DNA from: Nematostella vectensis
Taxonomy: Eukaryota > Cnidaria > Anthozoa > Actiniaria > Edwardsiidae
Reading direction: 5' to 3'
NCBI RefSeq assembly: GCF_932526225.1
Contig: NC_064034.1
Location: 15,390,887-15,450,886, forward strand
DNA length: 60,000 nt
Positions 13,701-25,700 of this stretch are shown in pieces; position 1 is the stretch's first letter, and each line of letters opens with the position of its first letter. The notes beneath the pieces were generated by a model. The model was not told the DNA's origin. It ran no database searches and saw nothing but the letters and a program-made list of their open reading frames with translations. The translations under genes were made by a program, and so were the position numbers.

Positions 13701-16700
13701 TCCAATTGGAATTAAAACAACGTTTTTGGGGACAGAACAACCGCAATGTTATTGTGTGTCGTCGGATACTTCCAGGTCCATGCCGCTATGTGACGTGCTC
13801 GTGGAATCAATGGGGGGCGTGGTCAAGCACGTGCGGTAGGATGGTGAGGCAGAGGACTAGCGAGGTCACGCAGCACACTGTCACGCAAGCCAACTGTAAC
13901 GGCCTCCAGACAACCTGCCCTGCGCCAGAGACGGAAGTCAAGCACAGATCTTGTAAGTCTCTCTTTATTAATTGCGTGACGTAACCATGGCAATAAAGCC
14001 TAACCTCATGACACAACCCAAACTATGCGTGATCCCATTCATCTGCCTATTCGTTCTCTTAGCCATTTCGCAAGGTCATCAGTGCTGTGTCCGTTCTTAT
14101 TTAGGTCAATGCGCTGGTTGCATTATCCGTTATTGAAGGCAATTATTACTTTGTTAACGCGTTGTTTGCTTTAACCAGGTTGCAAGGCAGACGTTGGTCT
14201 GATCCTGGACGAGTCGGGCAGTGTCTCGGACGAGGATTTCGTTCGCATGACAAACTTCGTAGCATCCATGGCTGGCGGGTTTGATAATTTCGGTGCTGAC
14301 GGTATTCAGATGGGCGTCATCACGTTCAGTACGAATCCCACCATGCGAATCAAGTTTAACCAGTTTGGCAACAAAAACGACTTCATGACAGCCATCCAGG
14401 GTATCCGACAGCACGGTAAGCACATCACGTGACATTGTCACATGTCATTACGACCAGAACATACGGTCAATAAACATGTGTCGGCAGGTCGACTCAGACA
14501 CTTTTAGAGTTTGTTCTGGCTTGTCTGGCTAATGCATAAGTCGTATGGTCATTGTCCAGATTGTGTTTGATGTGTGTAGGCGGGTGGACATACACTGACA
14601 AGGCGCTGGACATGGCACGGGAACAACTTTTCACGTCTGCTGGAGGCGGCAGAAATGGCATCACCAAGGTAGAAAACCATTGTTATTAGAAAATGTCAAC
14701 AACTTATTGCCAAAAATTGAAAACATGATACTCGCTATCCTCACAAGCGAACTTAAGATTCACGACGGCGGAGAGCTTACGACTGTTTGCGCCGTCGTGA
14801 ATCGTAAGGTCCCTAGTGGGGGGGGGGGCAGTCACGCCCCTTCTGAAGCTGATAATCTTTAACGATTCAAAAAAGCCCGGACAAAAGAACAAACTTAGAA
14901 CTTACCGTAAGTTTAAAACAAAATATGACAAGAAAACGTACCTATTTAATGCCCAAAACATCAAACATAGAGAAGAGTTGACACGCCAAAGATTAAGTTG
15001 TCATAAATTAGAAATAGAGGCTGAACGGTACTCCAGGCCATACCGCAGCCCAAAGGAAAGACTCTGCCGGCAATGCGACCTCAACGAAACAGAAGATGAG
15101 TGGCACTTCCTACTGAGATGTCCCATCTATGATAACCTTAGGAGAGAAATGCTTGATGTTCTGGAAAAAGACAAAATTACATTCCACAACAAGGAACAGC
15201 TTTTTCATCTACTCTTAAACCCGCCAAAAAAGGTGCAAAAGGCTGTTAAGGCTGCTAAGCACATTTTTCTGTGTATGTGTATAAGGAAAGGAAATAAGGA
15301 AATATAATAAGGAAAATAAATATAGAAATTTATTGGTTGAAACAACTTATGTAACAAAAGTTATATGGTATACCAATAATAAAAGATCTACATCTACATC
15401 TAATTTCCCTGGCCCCTGTGGACATAAGACACTGCGCACTAGGCGAGCTCATGCAGATATTGTTCTAATTAACCAATTAACCAGCCGAATTGATTAAGAC
15501 TCCCATTCACATCAGTAACGTGTCTGTCACTTGTTTTTAGATTTTACTGGTTGTCACAGACGGAGTGAGCACGGGATCTCTAGTAAGCCTCAAAGAGCCA
15601 ATCAGAAAGCTTCGAGAAAATGGAATCAATATCTTCTCGGTGGGCGTTGGGCTTAGGACGAACAAAGCGGAACTGGAGTTTATGGCTTCGGATCCGAAAA
15701 ACGAGCATATGTTTTCGGTCATGAGCATGAGTCAGCTACCCACACTGCTAAGCGCACTCACAACCTCTACATGTCAGAGTAAGTAATTCGCCATTCTCAC
15801 GTTAAATCTGATTACGCCACGACTGTGAATCCGGTACAAAGAAATTGTACCAATTATTATGCATAAAGTTCCCATTTCTCCCCCCCCCAATGAACGTGGC
15901 CCCCGCGTCCATCACAGCGCACACACCCAGGGAGGGCTCCTCACAGCTCAAAACCTCTCACCCCCCCCCCCCCCCCCCGCCGTGACGACTCACCACAGCA
16001 CACACCCCGTGAGGGCTCCTCACAGCTCAAAACCTCTCATCCCCCACCCCCCCCGCCGTGACGACTCACCACAGCACACACCCCGTGAGGGCTCCTCACA
16101 GCTCAAAACCTCTCACCCCCCGTGACGACTTACCACTGCACACACCCCGTGAGGGCTCCTCACAGCTCAAAACCTCTCACCCCCCCCCCCCCCCCCCCCG
16201 CCGTGACGACTCACCACAGCACACACCCCGTTAGGGCTCTTCACATAATCGGGTGAGTTTTTTTTTCGCACGCGTAATTTCAGAGAATCCGGAACAAAAA
16301 CAATGGGACGATGGATCAATTTTTATTTAGTTAGTTTTATTAGACAAAAATTGTCTTCGACATATATCATATTTCTACCCTCCCTCTCCCCCCCCACGCT
16401 CAATGTCGCACGTGAAAATATACATTGCATTGTAGAGAAAGTTGATTTATGAACAACATTGAATAGGGGGGGGGGGGCGGCTTATCGATACAGAGTAGGT
16501 TCAGATATCATGGCGGCTTATCGGAACAGAGTAGGTTCCGATATTATGATGCGCGCACCCGTGTTCTACGTGCGCAAAACCATTATGTTCCTAAGTAATT
16601 TGTCCATGATTGCAGCATCGTTAACATGTTGATGTGATACTGGATTAAAGCTAGGTGCTTTACCAAATAGATTCACAACATCAACATTGGTACCTTAAAT

Positions 16701-19700
16701 CATCCCAGCATGCATTTCGCTTATCAACTCATGCTTATCAATGTCACTCAATAAAGGAGGCATTTTGAATGGTTTTTTCAGAGATATGTAAGAGATGTGT
16801 CTATCATTTTCGAAATGTGTCCTCTTCGCCGCAACTGCAGTCATGCAGTAACAAACAAGTGTTAAAACGGCGTATGGTGCAAAATTGTGTATCCCAATAT
16901 GATCAACGTATTTTAGTGTTCAAGTGCAAGTACGTGACCTGCGACTACGCTCCTTGGTCCGCTTGGTCAGCGTCGTGCGGTAAGGGCATGCGTAGAACTC
17001 GTCGTCTGAGCAAGGTCAACTCCCACGTGATTGAGCAGCAGGGAGGGTGTTCTGGACTGCAGCAAACATGTGACCAGGAGAGGATAGAGACCAAGGACAT
17101 GAACTGTGAGTAGCCGCGTCGTCGTTGTCTTGCTTTTGCTCGCCCAAGTCTTTAACTCATGCTGATTTTTGCGAAAAACCATTAGCACTGTGTTAAAAGG
17201 TGACGTTAAAAAAAGCCAAGATGTAGTTTTTTAACCGCCCAGAACCTCTATTTTATTTATCTCGTTCCTCTCACGTCTGTTCATTCCCTGCTCCATTTTG
17301 CCTTGTCGTTACGTGACGTGTGGATAGATATATAACTCGTATCTCGTTCGTGTAGGCCCGTGTCGTTACGTGACGTGTGGGTGGGTGGATATATAACTCG
17401 TTTTATCTCTTGCGTAAGGCCCGTGTCGTCACGTGACGGGTGGATGGATATATAACTCGTTTTATCTCGTGCGTGAGGCCCGTGTCGTTACGTGACGTGT
17501 GGTTAGATATATAACTCGTTTTATCTCGTGCGTGTAGGCCCATGTCGTTACGTGAGATGTGGATATATGTAACTTGTATCATCTCGTGCGTTTAGGCCCG
17601 TGTCGTTACGTGAGATGTGGATATATATATAACTTGTATCATCTCGTGCGTGTAGGCCCGTGTCGTTACGTGACGTGTGGGTGGATATATAACTCGTTTT
17701 ATCTCGTGCGTGTAGGCCCGTGTCGTTACGTGACGTGTGGGTAGATATATAACTAGTTTTATCTCTTGCGTGTAGGCCCATGTCGTTACGTGAGATGTGG
17801 ATATATATATATAACTTGTACCTTTCGTGCGTGTAGGCCCGTGTCGTTACGTGACGTGTGGGTAGATATATAACTCGTTTTATCTCGTGCGTGTAGGCCC
17901 ATGTCGTTACGTGAGATGTGGATATATGTAACTTGTATCATCTCGTGCGTTTAGGCCCGTGTCGTTACGTGAGATGTGGATATATATATAACTTGTATCA
18001 TCTCGTGCGTGTAGGCCCGTGTCGTTACGTGACGTGTGGGTGGATATATAACTCGTTTTATCTCGTGCGTGTAGGCCCGTGTCGTTACGTGACGTGTGGG
18101 TGGATATATAACTAGTTTTATCTCGTGCGTGTGACCCGCGCCGTTACGTGACGTGTGGGTGGAAATATAACTCGTTTTATCACGTGCGTGTGATCCCGTG
18201 TCGTTATGTGACGTGTGGGTGGGTATATAACTTGTTTATCTCGTGCGTGTAGGCCCGTGTCGTTACGTGACGTGTGGGTGGGTATATAACTCGTTTATCT
18301 CGTGCGTGTAGGCCCGTGTCGTTACGTGACGTGTGGGTGGATATATAACTCGTTTTATCTCGTGCGTGTAGGCCCGTGTCGTTACGTGACGTGCGTGGAT
18401 ATATAACTCGTTTTATCACGTGCGTGTGAGCCCGTGTCGTTATGTGACGTGTGGGTGGGTATATAACTTGTTTATCTCGTGCGTGTAGGCCCGTGTCGTT
18501 ACGTGACGTGCGTGGATATATAACTCGTTTTATCACGTGCGTGTAGGCCCGTGTCGTTATGTGACGTGTGGGTGGGTATATAACTTGTTTATCTCGTGCG
18601 TGTAGGCCCGTGTCGTTATGTGACGTGTGGGTGGGTAAATAACTTGTTTATCTCGTGCGTGTAGGCCCGTGTCGTTACGTGACGTGCGTGGATATATAAC
18701 TCGTTTATCTCGTGCGTGTAGGCCCGTGTCGTTACGTGACGTGTGGGTGGATATATAACTCGTTTATCTCGTGCGTGTAGGCCCGTGTCGTTACGTGACG
18801 TGTGGGTGGATATATAACTCGTTTTATCTCGTGCGTGTAGGCCCGTGTCGTTACGTGACGTGTGCGTGGAATGACTGGTCCAGCTGGTCCGGCTCCTGTG
18901 GCACAGTCACTCGACGCAGGACTAGCGCGGTCACAAATCACGTGATTAACAAGCCGAGCTGTAGCGGTCTGCAAACCACGTGTCCGGCCCCCGAGACGCA
19001 AACCCGGACAACCAACTGCACCTGTCCTACCGTGAAGTGTGTGTGGAACCCGTGGACCGTGTGGTCCGCGTCGTGTGGGTCTGCAACAAGAAGCAGAACC
19101 ATAGAGATCATCAAGTAAGGCGTAAATAGATACATCAAGTAAGGCGTAAATAGATACATCAAGTAAGGCGTAAATAGATACATCAAGTAAGGCGTAAATA
19201 GATACATCAAGTAAGGCGTAAATAGATACATCAAGTAAGGCGTAAATAGATACATCAAGTAAGGCGTAAATAGATACATCCTCTCGCCGCTGTGGCCCAG
19301 GTTCGAAGCCTGGCTCTGACAGGGGTATTTCCGAGTTCATTCCTTGATTCGAGTTCTACAATATACCAGCGGGGTCACTTAATTTAGCTTAGCTCTAGCT
19401 CTAATGCACCAGTATAACTGGTTGAAGTTGGTACAATATGACAGCTATCTAAAAAAAACCCCAAGAATTCTCAATTTAAAATATATGTTGTCTGTAGTTC
19501 TCGTTGATAAGCGATACCTGTTGTAATATGTTTATTGCTCTCCTTGGGTTCCCTGTGGCCCCTGATGTTTGATTGGGACCCCCCGTAGGGGCTGGTTCCT
19601 CGTTGAAGCTCGGAGTTAGTTGTAATTTAGATTTTGAAAAATATTAGTTGAATTAAACCACGAATTGAAAGCATAATCGTGAGGATCTGAACTTATAACA

Positions 19701-22700
19701 TGGTGTCAGAAGTCAAGTAAAAGTTTAACGAGAATCAAGGTAAAGAATATCGAGAAAAGAATTGAAATTATGGCAGAAGTAGAGTCGCACAGGACTCCTG
19801 GTCCACTGGTGCTGGATGCCCAAGCCTCAGAAAATTGGAGGAAATTTATTATGCAGTTCGAAATTTACCTAGTGGCGAAAGGAAAGGATGAGAAACCTGA
19901 CAAGTTAAAGGTGAACTTGCTACTCAATTGTGCTGGAGCAGATGCAATTGAAGAATATAGTCATTTTGTTTTCAACGAAGGAGAAAGCAATGAATCTTAT
20001 GAAGATGTGTGTAGAAAGTTCAAGGAACACTGTCAGGGAGCAAGAAACGTCATCTATGAGCGCCTTGTGTTTAATCAAAGAAACCAGAAAGAAGGTGAGA
20101 GGATGGACAATTTCGTGAGTGAGCTGAAACGCTTATCGTTGACATGTGAGTTTGGGACCCTCAGAGATTCACTGATCAGAGATCGTATCGTGGGAGGGGT
20201 GCTCTCGAATGAGTTGAGAGGGGAGTTGTTGAAAAAGCCAGATTTGACACTCCAAAGTGCCCATGATTACTGTAGAACCTATGAAGCTGCTGAGTTGCAG
20301 AAATTCAAGTTTGCTTCACCAACTGGTTCACAGCAGCCATTGAGTGTACATCCAGTTCAAGGAAAGGAGAGAGCACCTAATCCTACCTGTAAGTTTTGTG
20401 GTTTTCAGCACCGTTTCACAAAACCAAGTATTTGTCCTGCCTTAAGAAAGAAATGTAGAAATTGCCAACAAGAGGGACACTTTGCAAAGTTGTGTCCTCT
20501 TAAGGGTAAGAAAGAAACACCGGTCAGCACAGTAGAGCAAGAAAACCAGGTTGAGAGTATGGGCCAAGGTGATCGTGGGGGTGATCCACACTTATACTTT
20601 GGATCAGTAGAACTTGGGACTGTGTCCAGCCCCAATAGCACAAAGAAGAGCGTGATTACCCTTAAGATTGCACAAAAAGAGGTGAAAGTCAAAGCTGATA
20701 CAGGTGCAGAGGCCAATGTGATGCCATATCATGTATATAAGGCCATCACTACACAACCGCTACGAAAGATTCATCAGCCTCTTAAAGGATGGCTCGCAGA
20801 CAAGGCAATTCATCCTGTTGGATGTGGTCGCCTTCCAACCCAGTACAAGAACCGAAAAATAGATCTGCTGTACCTTGTTGTGCATGGAGAGTTTACACCC
20901 CTGTTGAGTTGTGAAGCCTGCCTAGACTTAGAGGTGCTCAAGTTTATGAATCTTGACCTGATAGACACACCAGAAAGACTGGCCGAGGAGACCACACAAG
21001 GGAATGGCAACAAGCCGAATGCAGAATTGTTGGTAGAAGATCCGGTTCTATCCCAGTACCAAGATTGTTTTAGTAACAAACCGGGAAGACTGCCAAACAA
21101 GGTACACCTAGAGATAGATCCATCAGTGCCTGCAGTAGTCCACCCCCCTAGGAAGATCCCCATATCCCTGCTTGAACCGACAAGAGAAAAACTCCAAGAG
21201 ATGGAACAAGATGGGATTATCGTTAAAGAAGAAGAGCACACACCGTGGGTGTCTTCAATGTTGGTTGTTGACAAACGAAAAGAGAAGGACAGAGCCAACC
21301 CACCATCTAAAGACAGTGTCCGTATCTGCATCGATCCCAGGGATCTGAATAAGGCCCTCAAGAGGCCACACTACCCCATGGTCACTGTTGAGCAAGTTGC
21401 CAATCGCCTTTCTGGAGCTACAATGTTCACCACACTGGATGCATGCAGTGGATACTGGCAGGTGGAGGTAGATGAGGAAAGCTCGAAACTTCTGACATTC
21501 AACACACCTTGGGGACGGTATAGATTTACACGGCTGCCATTTGGAATTTCATCTGCTCCTGAGATATACCAACGAGAGATGGACAGGCTCTTCGCTGGAG
21601 TTGCAGTTGAAATAATTGTTGATGATTTTTTAATCCATGGAAAAGATATAAGTGATGTTGATAGGAAGATGATAGCAGTACTTGAAAGAAGCAGAGAGGT
21701 GGGCCTGAAATTTAATCCAAAGAAGATCAAGCTTCGAGTTCCAGAAGTAAGCTATGTCGGACATGTGTTCACATCCGAGGGTTTGAAACCAGATCCTGAG
21801 AAAGTGCGTGCAATTAGTGAGATGCCACCCCCATCAGACAAAGATGGCGTGCAGCGATTCTTAGGAACAATCAACTACTTGGACAAGTTCATTGAACACA
21901 AAGCTGATCTGCAAGGCCCAATCTCCCAGCTGACCCAGCAAGTAGCAGCTTTCACCTGGGAGAAGCCTCAACAAGAGGCATTCGAGAAGCTCAAAGCTGT
22001 GATCACCCATGCACCAGTGTTGGCCTATTTTGACAATCACAAACAGACCATTCTGAATGTAGATGCGAGTAGCACTGGCCTTGGTGCAGTCATCATCCAA
22101 GAGGGTAAGCCGATTGCCTTTGGTTCAAAGACTTTGTCGTCTTGTGAGCAGAGATATGCTAACATTGAAAGAGAGTTGTTAGCTATACTATGGGGAGCAG
22201 ACAAGTTCCACACGTATGTATATGGCAGGAGAGTGATTGTAGAAACTGATCACAAACCATTGGAGGCAATTTTTAGGAAGCCCCTAAATGAATGCCCACC
22301 ACGATTGCAGAGAATGCTTCTGAAGCTAACCAAGTATGATTTGGATGTGAGATATGTCCCAGGCAAGAAACAAATCATCTCTGATTGTTTGAGTAGAGCC
22401 CCACTCACTGACACTACGCCAGTAAGTGAACCAGAGGATGTGATTGGAATCAATCTGATTGAAAATCTGGGAATTGAGAATTCCACATTAAAGAAATTCA
22501 GAGATGCATCAAGTAACGATGAAACCTCAAGAGTAGTAATGGAATATGTCCTAGAGGGTTGGCCAGAAGACAAGGATCAGGTTGACGAACTGGCAAGAGA
22601 ATACTGGAATTACAAGGAAGAGCTTAGTGTTGAAGATGGTTTGCTGTTCAAATCTGATAGAATTGTAGTACCAAGATCCATGAGAGCTGAAGTACTTGAA

Positions 22701-25700
22701 GATATACATGGAGCACACATGGGTGAGAGTAAGAGTCTGAGTTTGGCAAGAGACTATGTCTTTTGGCCCTCCATGACTGCCCATATTAAGGACCGAGTAC
22801 GTTCATGTCAGATTTGTAATGCATTCCGCAACCAACAGCAGAGAGAAACCCTACATCCACATGACCTTCCAGGTCTACCGTGGCAGGTTGTTGGAACTGA
22901 CCTTTTTGAATTTGCTGGCCATTCCTACTTGATTGTGGTTGATTTCTATTCGAAGTATTTTGAAGTTGAACTACTTCGGCAGTCCACTGCCATGTGTGTT
23001 GTCAACACCTTGAAGCAAATCTTTGCAAGATTTGGCATTCCAGCCAAAGTGATCAGCGACAATGGCCCACAATACAGTAACACCCGCAATATTTTCAGTA
23101 CTACCCATGAGTTTAAGCAGTTTGCAGAAGCTTGGGGATTCCAGCATGTAACCAGCTCACCCGAGTATCCCCAGTCCAATGATGCTGCGGAAAGAGCTGT
23201 CCAGACTGCAAAGCGAATCTTTAAGAAAGCAGCAGCAGAGAATAAAGACCCATTTGAAGGTTTATTAAAGTACAGAAATACACCTTTTGACGACATAGGT
23301 GTCTCACCTGCCCAACTACTCATGAGTAGGCGTACACGTTCAACACTACCTACCCATCGACGTCTGTTGGTACCTCACCCAGTAGACCCTCACAGAGTGG
23401 TAAAGGCATTAGCCCATCGACAAGCAAGTTCACGGATGAGCTATGATCAACACAGCCGGGACCTTCCCCCTTTGGAAGTTGGGGACAAAGTTAGAGTTCG
23501 TGTAAACAAAGATAAAGAATGGTGTAAAGCAGAAGTCCTGCCAAGGTCATATGTAGTTGAAGATGAGAAAGGACGTGTATTTCGAAGAAATCGAAGGCAC
23601 ATCATTTCTGTCCCGAAGGACACACCCATGAATCCGAAGATGCCAGTGGCTCCCACATACATGAGTCCTCAACCTCAAGTGGTCGCTAGGAAAGCGCAGA
23701 TCAATGAACCGCCAAGTCCATTGAAAGTACAGGAAGATCAGAGAGAAACAGAAGCACATTCACCCATCAGAACAAGAGCTGGTCGTGAAGTGAAGAAGCC
23801 ACAAAGACTTATTGAACAATGTTAAGAACATTTTTTTTTTTTTTTTTTTTTTGAACATTTATTGAAGTTTTGAAAGGGGGGAGATGTTGTAATATGTTTA
23901 TTGCCCTCCTTGGGTTCCCTGTGGCCCCTGATGTTTGATTGGGACCCCCCGTAGGGGCTGGTTCCTCGTTGAAGCTCGGAGTTAGTTGTAATTTAGATTT
24001 TGAGAAATATTAGTTGAATTAAACCACGAATTGAAAGCATAATCGTGAGGATCTGAACTTATAACAATACCCACTTTGTCATCAGGGAAACTGTCCAGAA
24101 GCCCTCATGTGACGGTCTGCCGCAGACATGTCCACAGAATCCCGAGGCGGAGACCCGTAAAATACTGTGCAACTGCAAAACCGTGAAATGCGATCAGTTT
24201 AACGCATGGTCTGCCTGGACAGCCACGTGTGGTACCGCCACCCGGACCAGAACCGTCAAGTAATGGCTTCATTCACTTCACACTCCAACCGCGCATGTTT
24301 GAAGGGGGAGGGGGGAGGGGTAAGGCATCTATTCACTAATTAAAATTGACATAGGCCGTTGTCCACGGATATCTGGAGGGGGGGGGGGGGGAGTAAAACC
24401 TCCATTGATGACTTGTTGGCAAAGTGTTCTCCCACCGCACATGTTCGAAGGGGGGGGGAGTAATGTTGGTAATGCCTCTATTCACCAATTGACATAGGCC
24501 TTTGTCCAAGCATTCTACCGTCGTGCATATCTGTAGGGAGGGGTAATACCTCCATTGATGACTTGTTGGCCAGCATTCCCCCACCGCGCATGTTTAGAGG
24601 GGGATGGAGTAGAGATGGTAATGCCTTCATTCACTTATTGGCCTAGTTTTTTCCCACCACTCATCTTAAGACGGGGGGAAAAACTTCTATTGGCTTGTTG
24701 GGTTAGCGTTAGGTAACAGGAATCTAACACCGCAATATCGCTCCTAAAAATCACATTTCGGTCATACCGGTCCTTTTTCATTTTTTTACGATAATGCTAC
24801 GCTACATTAGTTCGGCTTTTACGAAGAGCTCATTTTATGCGACTAATCTTCCAGGACTGTGTCAGTGACAGTGCAGAAATACGACTGCTCCGGTCTACCG
24901 CAAAGTTGCCCCAATCTTCCAGAGACCGAGAAGCGCACCACGGACTGCCCTTGCCGCGCGGTCAAATGTGACTGGGAAGCCTGGAGCGAGTGGTCTGCAT
25001 CTTGCGGCCTGGCAATAAGGACAAGGACAATCAAGGTAATTGGTAATTTATACTTTGTAGTTTAGGTTTAGGATTTGATGGAAATAGAGCAAGAGAAACC
25101 CGAAAAAAAAAAAATGAGTCAGAGATGGGAGACACGGCGACATTTGTTAAAGTAAACAAGTTTCACCCGGGCGGCGACTGGGAGTCGTACACTGAACAGT
25201 TGGATTTTTATTTCATTGCGAACAACGTAACGGAAGCGAAGACCAAGAAAGCAATTGTTTTAGCTTATTTGAATCCCGATACGTTCCAACTCTTGAAGGA
25301 TTTGATACAGCGTGCGATACCGAAGGACGACACGATAACGTATGTTATTGTGAAAACACTGAAAGGACACACGAAGCCAGAGAAGTCTCCCATTGTGGCG
25401 CGATACGAGTTCGATAACCGTTATCGCAAACCAGGGGAGTCCGTGTGCGAGTACGTGGCTACGCACAAGCACTTGGCTGGAGATGAAATAGGAAGCGAAA
25501 GATTGCGAGACAGGTTAGTGTCTGGAAATAGAGACGACAAGATGTTGAGAGAACTACTAAAAGAGAAACTCGTCGACTTGAACTTTGAAAATGCCGGTCG
25601 AACAGGCAAATAAAGATGTCTTGGCATTTAGGACGGAAGGGCTCCATTCCGAGGTGGATAAACTGGAGGGAAATAATGGCCAAAAGCATTTTTTGCGAGA

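Larger units (their letters stand above)
19514..24071 (+). mobile_element. Intact Ty3/gypsy LTR retrotransposon
   Basis: 5' LTR 19519-19700 and 3' LTR 23885-24066 are each 182 bp, start TGTTGT and end ATAACA, and differ at only two positions that I can see. A 5-bp target duplication ATACC flanks it (19514-19518, 24067-24071). Primer-binding site TGGTGTCAGAAGTC starts at 19701; polypurine tract AAAGGGGGGAGA at 23873-23884. One uninterrupted gag-pol ORF between them. The low LTR divergence implies a recent insertion in intron 20 of the coadhesin-like gene, same orientation. Confidence 0.96.

Noticed and set aside
19285-19315. tRNA gene or SINE from GGTTCGAAGCC
   Set aside because: Box-B-like sequence and a small stem are present, but no box A or cloverleaf could be drawn.
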